From: Paramoeba atlantica
Taxonomy: Eukaryota > Discosea
Length of the DNA: 64,000 nucleotides
Assembly (NCBI GenBank): GCA_977017575.1
Contig: CDRNVI010000042.1
Span: 62,001 to 126,000 of the forward strand
Direction of reading: 5' to 3'
The notes below the pieces were generated by a model. That model was given only the letters and a program-made list of their open reading frames with translations, was not told the origin of the DNA and ran no database searches. Shown in pieces: positions 9,741-18,500 of the stretch; within the stretch, counting starts at the first letter, position 1, and each line of letters starts with the position of its first letter. The translations under genes were made by a program, and so were the position numbers.

Positions 9741-10068
9741 CCCTCCATTTTTTTCAATTCTTTTTTTCAGTTTTCGAACACGGGAGCCCCCTTTTATATT
9801 TTTTTCTTCTATTACATTACTGTGTTTCTCTTTATATTTTCACTGTTTTTGCTCACTTTTTTTTCAATAATCGAGGGTAGAGCGGTAGTTATACAACCAC
9901 CGCAATTAACGTGTATTACATGCCGAAACCCTCGTTTAAGCCCTGCAGAATAACACTTCCAGTAACATGATTTCTGTATCTTCAGATTGAAGAAAAAAAT
10001 ATTAAGAAACTAAAGAAGAAAATTTTAACTAAAGATATCCTAGGCGCTCCCACCCAGAGCCACCCCTC

Positions 10069-10370
10069 TTAGTACGGCACTTTTCTTCCTTCGAGAGCAA
10101 TACACTTCTCCAACTTACATTTGAAAGATAAATGCACGTCACGTGCAAATGTCTTAGCATCTTCTGAAACAAGAAACGTTTCTGAAAGTCGCTTGATTTC
10201 GCGAACATTTCGAGGATCATGCTTGCTCAACTCGCACCTGATATGTGACCATAAATTCTCTATTGGATTGAGATCAGGCGAATCTGTCGGCCACCATGGC
10301 AGACGAATACCACTCTGGACGTGGCTTACATGTCGAAGGCTTTGAGAAGCCACGCCAGTGGATAGTTTTT
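10069..10370 (-). pseudogene. C-terminal fragment of a Tc1/mariner transposase (second copy)
   Basis: The minus strand encodes LPWWPTDSPDLNPIENLWSHIR, the PDLNPIE..W signature around the third catalytic residue of Tc1-like DDE transposases, followed by a normal-looking tail ending RKVPY. It directly follows the end of another Tc1 transposase on the same strand, so it is a separate, probably older copy into which the first inserted. Confidence 0.7.
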
Positions 10371-11507
10371 GTTCCCGCCTTTTCAAAGTCTTTATACTTT
10401 TGAAGTCTATTAGGGACTGCATCAATTGTGTTGCACACTTTACGTTTTTCCTGAGGACGTTATAGAATCTGAAAAGCTTTTTTAATGGCATCGGCGAGGG
10501 TAGCATGATTGTGGGGCTTAATTTTTTTCTTTATGATACCGTTCATTTGTTTCCAACATTTTCTATTGGATTTAAATCAGGCGAATTCGCTGGCCAAGAC
10601 AATTGTTTAATACGATATTTTATCAATTCACCTTTTGCCAAGTTATGGGTGGTAGCATTATCCATTTGCACAGTCACATTGTCAGCGTGGTCTTTGAGAT
10701 AATGTAAAAACCCATTAGGCTTCTGAAAGGAGTCAAGGATCACTCCCCCAGTGACCTTGTGCGCGTTTTCATAAGTTGTATTGTCATTGGGTTCAAACAC
10801 GTGCAAGAAAAATCCGTGTTCTACACTAATACCCATCCAAGCCATTACCCCCTTCCCCCCATACCACCTACGGTTTCTGCAGCGAGGTTTTCTTTGGCAC
10901 CCTTTAGGTCCAATGAAAAACTGAGACCCATGAACCCCACAGGTAAACAACTTTTCATCAGTCCAAATGATTTTGTTTAAATCTTCTTTAGGCCATGTAA
11001 GCAATTCGTTTGCTAATCTCAAACGCTGCGACTTGTGTTCCTCAGTTAGGTCACAGTTCGGCGACTTAGCCCATCTACCATAATCAATATTTTTCAAAAT
11101 AGTTCTTATTTTGTTTAACGAACATTTATACCCCATATTCAGCATTTGCTCGTGTATCCAAGTATAAGTTAAGCAACCATCGTACGTTTCGTTTTCATCA
11201 TCTACAATTTTTTTTACAAGGTCCTTAAACCGCCTTGATGATTTTTTCCTGGGGATTTTTGGGGTGTAAGATCTTCTCCTTCCTTCCACAGGTTAACAAT
11301 TCTTCTTATGGTGCGACGGTCACGTCCGAAATTATTAGATAATTTATGTATGCTTAATCCCTTTTTGTGTTGCTTTATTATTTCTTTTCTCTCGCAAAGA
11401 GGTAATGCCACGGTTCCTTTGTGGGATATTGGGGGATTGTCTTCTCTTTTGTCATTCCATCCTTGTACGTACTCCCCCTGTTTGGGGTTAGAGGGTCTGG
11501 TCTGCAT
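10371..11507 (-). pseudogene. Tc1/mariner transposase, frameshifted
   Basis: From the ATG at 11507 the minus strand encodes an N-terminal helix-turn-helix (LSIHKLSNNFGRDRRTIRRI), then after a frameshift near 11250 the catalytic domain with IIWTDEKLF, VQMDNATTH and WPANSPDLNPIEN. A second frameshift or indel follows near 10550; the C-terminal part (about 10371-10545) continues in other frames with DAVPNRLQ. All three acidic motifs are visible, but the frame breaks make it inactive. Confidence 0.8.
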
Positions 11508-11811
11508 AATGTAGAGGTGTTGACTATATTAAATTAGGCGATAGGGATGGTACTAGACATAGAGCTTTCAAATTATCAATTTAGAACACTATTACTCGTA
11601 CTTACATGTTCAAAATGTACAAAAAATCGGGAAAATATGACAAAAAATGGTTGTGCACATAGAAAACGTCCAAAAAAACAGTGTTTTTCGGACCCAGGGG
11701 GCACCAGGGGGTCTCTATGAAAAAAAAGGCGGCAAAGCTCTTCGCTAGGGGAACGAGATCTCACCAATGCTGCAAAGATGAGCAAAAATGGATAAAAAAA
11801 ATCAAAATTCC
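11508..11811. other. Spacer, no gene seen
   Basis: AT-rich sequence with homopolymer runs between the Tc1 remnant and the next C-rich repeat block. The part from about 11680 (GGACCCAGGGGGCACC...) looks like debris of the C-rich repeat family in reverse orientation. Confidence 0.4.
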
Positions 11812-13277
11812 GAGGGGGGGGGCAAGATCAACTGAAACCACTGTATAATAGAAGAAAAATTTATAAAAGGGGGCTCCGGTGGTCCAAAATTGAAAAAAAT
11901 CGGGGGTCTAGGGGAGGGGTCCAGGGGGGGGGGCATACGTCGCGATTTTTTTTCGAAATCGAGCGCAGGGAAGTGGTAGAGTAGGCTGCGGCGATAATTT
12001 TCCACTCGCCCCCCCTGGTACGCGCAGGAAGGGTCCAACAAGGCCAAAATTTCCGAAATTCTTGGGGTGACCAAAAAAAAAATTATTTTGACCCAAAAAA
12101 AAGAAAAAATATTATTTTTCCAAAATCGACTCCTAAAACGTATTTTAGGAGTTTGGGACCTCAGCTACCATTCTACGACGTTTTTTTCGACAGATTCGCC
12201 TCCTACCCCTACTGGTAAGGCAGCAAAAGTGTCCCAAAAACGGGTTAAAGTTTCGCAATTTTCGCCAAACATCGGGCTTTTTTACCCCAAAAAATAGATT
12301 ATTCATGATATTTTGGCGATGTTTCTTTCAAACGCGGTGGTAGTTTTCAACGCGAAGCGCGCAGCATGAGTGACTTCTAAGTTGAAAACAACCACCGCGT
12401 TTAACGAAGAGCCTAAAAAAGAAAATTTAGCCCGGAAAGCTGAAGGAAACGGAAAGATTATAGCCAAAAATAGCCGATTTGCGGATATTTTTGCGTTTTT
12501 TTACTCTCAGAGCACTAAATCTGCTGTTTACGCGTGGGAAATCACTCGTAGGGATTAAACAAAGCCTACCGAACGTATTGGGTAGAGAATATGACTCCAA
12601 CCATACCATTCTTTCGACACCAAAAGACCCCTTGGGGTCCGAAAAATACTTTTTCACCATTTTTTGGTCAAAAATGGATCATTTTGGGAGGCCTACCACG
12701 GCTCGAAGAAGGGGTATCTTGCGAAAACAAAGGTGTAGCAAAGCTAGTATTTTCGAAATATAATTTTTTCAAAAAAATTTGCTCGACCATGACCCCCCCT
12801 GGAACCCCCCTGGACCCCCCCTGGACCCCCCTTGGGGTCCGAAAAATACTTTTACACCTTTTTTGGTTAAAAATGGGTCATTTTGGGAGGCCTAACACGG
12901 CTCGAAGAAGGGGTATCTTGCGAAAACAAAGGTATAGCAAAGCTAGTATTTTCGAAATATATTTTTTTCAAAAATATTTGCCCGACCATGCACCCCCCCT
13001 GGAACCCCCCTGGACCTCCCCCCTGGACCTCCCCTAGACCCCCCTAGACCCCCCCTAGACCCCCCCTAGACCCCCCCTAGACCCCCCCTAGACCCCCCCT
13101 AGACCCCCCCTAGACCCCCCATTTTTTTCAATTTGTTTTTCAATTTTGGACCACCGGAGCCCCCTTTCTTATTTTTTTCTTCTATTATAGCTGTGTTCCT
13201 CTTTATATTTTCACTGTTTTTGTTCACTTTTTCTATAATTGAGGGTAGAGCGGTAGTTATACAACCACCGCAATAAG
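11812..13277. mobile_element. C-rich repeat family, rearranged composite copy 2
   Basis: The left part (about 11815-12110) is the reverse complement of the segment seen at 9420-9800, including the C-rich minisatellite and the GCGCGTACCAGG block. A hairpin unit follows at 12330-12402, then the GAAAATTTAGCCCGGAAAGC block, two 200-bp tandem repeats, C-rich minisatellites and the standard right end (GTAGAGCGGTAGTTATACAACCACCGCA). It therefore combines at least two copies in opposite orientations. It has no coding capacity. Confidence 0.6.
12632..13031. repeat. Two tandem 200-bp repeats
   Basis: TTGGGGTCCGAAAAATAC at 12632 recurs exactly 200 bp later at 12832, and the rest of the unit (GGCTCGAAGAAGGGGTATCT, CAAAGCTAGTATTTTCGAAA, then CCCCCCTGGA runs) is repeated too. 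A relic of the same unit is at about 54660-54750. Confidence 0.85.
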
Positions 13278-14314
13278 GTCTTAGTAGGCAGATAGGGCAT
13301 TAAAATACGAACGTCAGAATATTTTATTCCGTCACATCCTTCTTTCTAATTCCGCTTCATGCCAAGGAAGAATCCTGAAGGGGATCAACAGAGAAAACTT
13401 TGGTTCTCGAGAGACCCTAGAAATCACGTTTTTTGTAGTGTGAAGTATGAAGTGTAGTATTCATAATGAAGTGCAAGTATGAAGGCCAACTTTTTGGACA
13501 CAAGCGCATAAAAACATCTGCGGAGAACTCCCCACTCAGGCCTCATTGAACACGTGAAGTCTGCCCACAGTAACTGTAGAGAAGTTATCACCACCGATGC
13601 GCATCTGCAAGAGATTGAGGCATTCCGGGTAAACGTAGCGCAAACACATGTACGACTTAATGCTGGGTACAGTTTGAGTACAGGTGTCCCAATATTTTTT
13701 ATCCCAAAAAAATAGATATTAAACGTCTAGTTTAAAAAATGAGAATGCGGCTCTGCATGATCATGTCAACGTGCAACTCCATTTAAGCTTTGCAGTTTAT
13801 ACACGAAGACTTCATGGACTTCATGGATGTCCATGAAGACCTACATACTACTTCCAGAATCCTTTAATGTCTCTTACGCATGACGTACATGCGACGTGCT
13901 TCCACTTTATTTAATCTTGTTTGATCTCACCGATGGTACTAACGCGGACCAAAAACCAAAAATTCAAAATCATTAATAATTATTAATAATTGACCCTTTC
14001 TTTTAATAATAATTAATAATAATTATTATGGAAAAAATTATTAATACAGCTATGCCCTCAGACAATATTTTTCCGGAGGTAATGGATGAAGAAAAATCAG
14101 AGGAAAAATCAAGGCTGTTTTGGCGCTCAAGGGAAGATTCCAGGTCGTAGGGAAACCCTTCAGACATGGGAAAGGTGTTTTCAGTAGTAGAAACGTAAAA
14201 GGAAGCTGATAGATAACCACTGTGCTGTTAAACTTTAAGTACATGTAATTTGCGGCGCTTAACATCTCAAAACTAAAAACGGCTTCCTGCTAAAAAAAAT
14301 AACCAATATTATTA
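13278..14314. other. Intergenic DNA, no gene seen
   Basis: No coding or RNA gene is apparent. The last 300 bp contain long AT-rich inverted stretches built from TTAATAATTATTAATAA. Confidence 0.5.
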
Positions 14315-15415
14315 CTGTCCCCCCCTACTTAAGAGTCCGCGGGGTACCCCCCTACTTAAGAGTCCTTTTTGACGGAGCCTCGGGCTGCCTGCGGCGCGCA
14401 GCGCCGCCAGATCTTTTTTGATTTTCTTTAATTTTTTTTTGTCGTCTGCCCATTGCGTTTAGTTGCGTTTTTAATATTTCCAAGCTATTTATACTTGATG
14501 GTAATCCGAGGAAGGAGCAGACTACGGACATGCATGGTACACAACCATCCTTCTCAACCCCCTTCAACTCTCTCGCGAACTGATCCAAGTTCTCCCCTCC
14601 GATCACTCTCCTCACACGAGAACGGCAAATCTGCCGACCAACCCCCTTCATCTATCTCCCCACCTAACCACGGTAACCTTCCGTTACCCCATTCCGGTAG
14701 CCAACCCCGTTCTCTTCTATCCCAAGTGTACGCAGTATTGCATTACGAATATCATACCTCCTAATATTATATTACCTCCTAATATCATTATATTCTCCTG
14801 CATATCAAGGTCCATTTTCTGAATATTTATGACAGTTTCTTTGAACATGTCTTAGTAGCACGTCGGGTTAACGTCAAAAATTTCCGAAACAGGCTTATTT
14901 CTCACTTAGAAATAAGCTCAAAGGATCCTTACTTGATGTATTTTGCCGAATGCACTCTGCGAATGCCTGGCGAAAATACGTGCGGACTACACGTAATAAA
15001 TAACTTATGTTCTCTATTTGGTGTTGAAAAAGAGTATTTTAGCAGATCAACACTATGCGATGATTGGTCTCCACACCTTAACTAGACAATAATTTTTATC
15101 AAATTCATAAAATTTACCACTCCTGATGTGAGTGCGTAATGGGGAAGTATGGTCAGGACCTCGTGGTCCTCCCTGGCACTGCTATCGTATCGATAGTACA
15201 GACGCCGACCTTCATTAGACAAAAATAGAGAAAAAAAATGGAGAGGAAAACATAGACAAAAAAGGAACCGGCCATGTTGAAATTTTATGAAAAAATGTTG
15301 AACCCCCCACTTAAGAGTCCAGAAAATTGTGACCCCCCCAATTAAGAGTCCAAATGCCAATTAAGAGTCCTCCCGAATTAAGAGTCCAAACGGGCTCTTA
15401 AGTAGGGGGGAGCAG
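14315..15415. mobile_element. TA-flanked non-autonomous element, ACTTAAGAGTCC tag family
   Basis: The element is flanked by TA on both sides (14313-14314 and 15416-15417). Its ends are inverted repeats: left CTGTCCCCCCCTACTTAAGA, right the complement of CTGCTCCCCCCTACTTAAGA. The tag CTTAAGAGTCC is repeated twice at the left end, separated by GCGGGGTA, and several times at the right end (about 15308-15395), like the multiple transposase sites of IR/DR Tc1 elements. No transposase ORF is present. The interior has a proline/serine-rich frame at 14453-14764 that I do not trust as a gene. Confidence 0.75.
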
Positions 15416-15594
15416 TAATATAGGATAACGAGGGAGTAGCATATCCCTCAATAATTATATGAATATCATGATATTTAATATGATAATTTCTATTATTAAT
15501 AGAAATTATTAATAATTAATAACGTTATTGTTAACTTCGGCTATGGTTGCCATTCTATCTGATCATTACTATGACTTCATAAGATCTATCGTGG
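15416..15594. other. AT-rich palindromic spacer upstream of the kinase gene
   Basis: It contains the near-perfect palindrome ATAATTTCTATTATTAATAG plus its complement at about 15483-15510 and further TTAATAATTAATAA stretches. It could be promoter or replication-related, or only transposon-target DNA. Confidence 0.4.
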
Positions 15595-18500
15595 ATGCTG
15601 CATTTGATTTCCGATGTGACTGCAGAACATGTGGAGTATCTTTCCGAGATAGGCCAACGGTACCAAAGAAAATTACCTACTTGTGGGAAGCATCCGCCAC
15701 ACTGTATAGATGAGCCTGTAGGTGAACAACAGACATACTCAGCACTGAGTTCTACCGTGCTCGGGCGCGTCGTGCTGCAGGACTCGAGCCGTGTGCGATG
15801 TGCCAAACTTAAGGATATTCGACACGCAAACGACACGATGTCTCCTTATATAGAAGGAATGCCTAAGATAGATGGCTTACGGATAGGAGTGATAATATAC
15901 TCTGGGCTCCACTTTGGTATTATATGTGAATCCCAAACCGATGAACTGTTCAGCTTCCTTCTTGAAGCAGGTAAAAAAACGTGTTTTTTGTACATATTTG
16001 AAGGACTTACTTCAAAAGTTGAAGCTACCCAGGAAAGGCCGTGTATGGCGAAAGATCTGCTGCTTCCGAACGGCTCAGTAGTATGCTTCTCAACATATGA
16101 AGGCACCCATCTGTGCCAGAAACTCCAATTGGCAGGTTTAAGGTCCGTAGTTACACCGAGTGACACAGCTGGAAAAAAGCTAAATGACTCTTCCAAAGAA
16201 AAAGCCTTTCTTACTACTCTGATGGCTCGTGTGTGTGCTTCTTGGATTCAAGAGTGTGTACATTCTTCGTCGATGATTTCGGATTCCTCGGCGACGAGTC
16301 CTGAGAGTGCGTCAAATGAGGGAGTGCACCCAAAGAATTGCGTAGGGGTCCATCCCTCACCTCATGTAAAAATCTGGTTCGGAAGTCCCCACCCCGATAT
16401 TGTAGCTCTCTCTCTCAAAGAGGTCGGCAACAAGGATATGACGTACACAACATTTTGTGAAGTTTGCCCCTCCGCGTTTGGCACACGCTTACCTCCATGG
16501 TGTAGCGGTAATCAATGCGATAAGTATCATCCGCCCGATCGACTCATTCATATATGGGGTCTAGAAAACGTAGTTCTCGTGGACAAAATCGTTACGGAAA
16601 CAGAGCAACTGGGTTCATTCTTTCCAAATGTCTTACTATTGCAAAAAAATGGGGGAATAGGCACCGGACCTTACCATATGGACCCACAGACTGAAAATGA
16701 CGCGCAAATGGAAGAGAGGCCACGGTACAACAATTTGTCGAATAATAGTAATCCCAACAATGTTATTGTCCCATGTTCAACCTTGGATCGCATTCCACTG
16801 ATACGAATGATGCCAATAGACGCAGAAAAACGAAGCAGGTCTGTCTCGCTGATCAAATTTCATAACATTGAGGAAAATGTTTGCCTTACTGATCCAAAAG
16901 ATCAAAAAAATGAAATTCGCTTGCCTACAACAAATGCTAAGTTAGACTCTACGTACTGTGAGGCTTCACAATTCCGTTTTTCAGCAAATCCTGTGACTTC
17001 TGAAACTTTCGGAAACCGTTTGGTGCGCAGCTCTGCAGATCGCAGATTGTCAAAAGTTGTCTTTCCGAGCTTGCCCAACACGAATGGCAAGAATTCTTCA
17101 AAGGATGAAACAATAAGCAATACCACGTTCGAGGATTCCCCATGCCTGAGTGAGTCTACTTCGAGGAAAGCAAATCGTACTCATCTCGATTTGGTTGCAA
17201 AATCGAGCGATCGCGTAACTACAGTCAGCGATGCCTTAGAGAATGATGTCATCGCCGTTGTATCGACGCCTCATAGTGGTGTACGTAGAGACTCAATGTT
17301 TTCCGAAGAAAGTAGTCCGAAACGAGACACTGTAAAGCTAAATCCCATTGATAAGGATGTAGCGCCTTTATGCAATGATGAAAAGGACGTTGTGGATGAG
17401 ACAATAAACAATACCACGTACGAGGATTCCCCATGCCTGAGTGAGTCTACTTTGAAAAAAACAAATCGTACTCATCTGGATTTGGTTGTAAAATCGAGCG
17501 ATCGCGTAACTACAGTCAGCGATGCCTTAGAGAAAGATGTCATTGCCGTTGTATCGACGCTTCATAGTGATGTACGCAGTGACTCAATGCTTTCCGAAGA
17601 AAGTAGTCCGAAACGAGACACTGTAAAGCTAAATCCCATTGATAAGGATGTAGCGCCTTTATACCATATAGAAAAGGACGAGCGAAGTGCTGTACAACAA
17701 GGGGAATTCTCAACGAATGATTTAGTGACGAGTAGCCCAATCGAAAATTTTACCACTCATTTGGAAGAAAAAGCAACATTGAGAGGTCGGAAAAGGAAGG
17801 AAACGCCTCCAGTTTCACAGTCTTGTGCCACGATTGAAGGAAGTATGACGGTCGGCGAAAGTCCAAAAGAAGTTCCAAAGGAAAGATCACATTTCATGCT
17901 CTTAAGAAACACCTCACGTACTGAGGTAGAAGATTCAACTACTGAGTTGCTTCAAATTTCCCAGCGGAAGACCTCGGAAAGGAAGGTTGAACGACGTCAG
18001 ATAATGCTTTCTGAAACCACGGAAGACGAAGAAGTACTACAGACTCCGAAAAAGCAGAAGATATTAAATTTTTCGTCACCAAATGATGAGAAGAAAGTAA
18101 TGAACGCACAATCGGTCAGACGTACTATGATACGCAAGCATCTGTCCGAACACAACCAAGAGCATTTTATCCCTTTTGACGACGATCTCTGCCGACTTCC
18201 GCAATTATCCAGCACTGTTTTCCTCTGGAGGAATCACTATCTATCGCCGAATCAGTCTTTACACTTGGAACCATTCTTCGACCCTGGAAGAGCCAACCCG
18301 CTTTTGACTTGTCCACAAGATTACGAGAATATTGCCGCACGTGGGAATATTTCCGAATCGAGACCCCGGACGCAGCACTCAACAAAGAAATCCCAATGCC
18401 GAAAGGAATGCGGAAAAATGCCAGTAACAAGGGTTCACAAAGGAAAACTACAACAGACCAACGTACATCTTTGTAGTGCTCGCGAAGTGATTTTGATTAA

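Larger units (their letters stand above)
8827..9904. mobile_element. Non-autonomous element of the C-rich family, copy 1
   Basis: The ends form an inverted repeat of about 43 bp: the left end begins TGCGGTGGTTGTTTAACTAC and the right end is its near complement (GTAGTTATACAACCACCGCA), and each end can fold on itself. Between them lie two inverted 73-bp hairpin units, a conserved stretch (GAAAATTTAGCCCGGAAAGC) and a C-rich minisatellite. The last 120 bp (TTCTTCTATTA...TTTTTGCTCAC...) recur at about 13150-13277, 34620-34742, 55930-56045 and 57480-57596. No transposase is encoded. Both ends may abut TA, but the target duplication is not certain. Confidence 0.65.

Noticed and set aside
9373-9870. 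Proline- and glycine-rich ORFs
   Set aside because: They are translations of the CCCCCCTGGA minisatellite.
8827-9904. Helitron, because of a hairpin near the right end
   Set aside because: No CTRR end after the hairpin and no TC start; the ends are inverted repeats instead.
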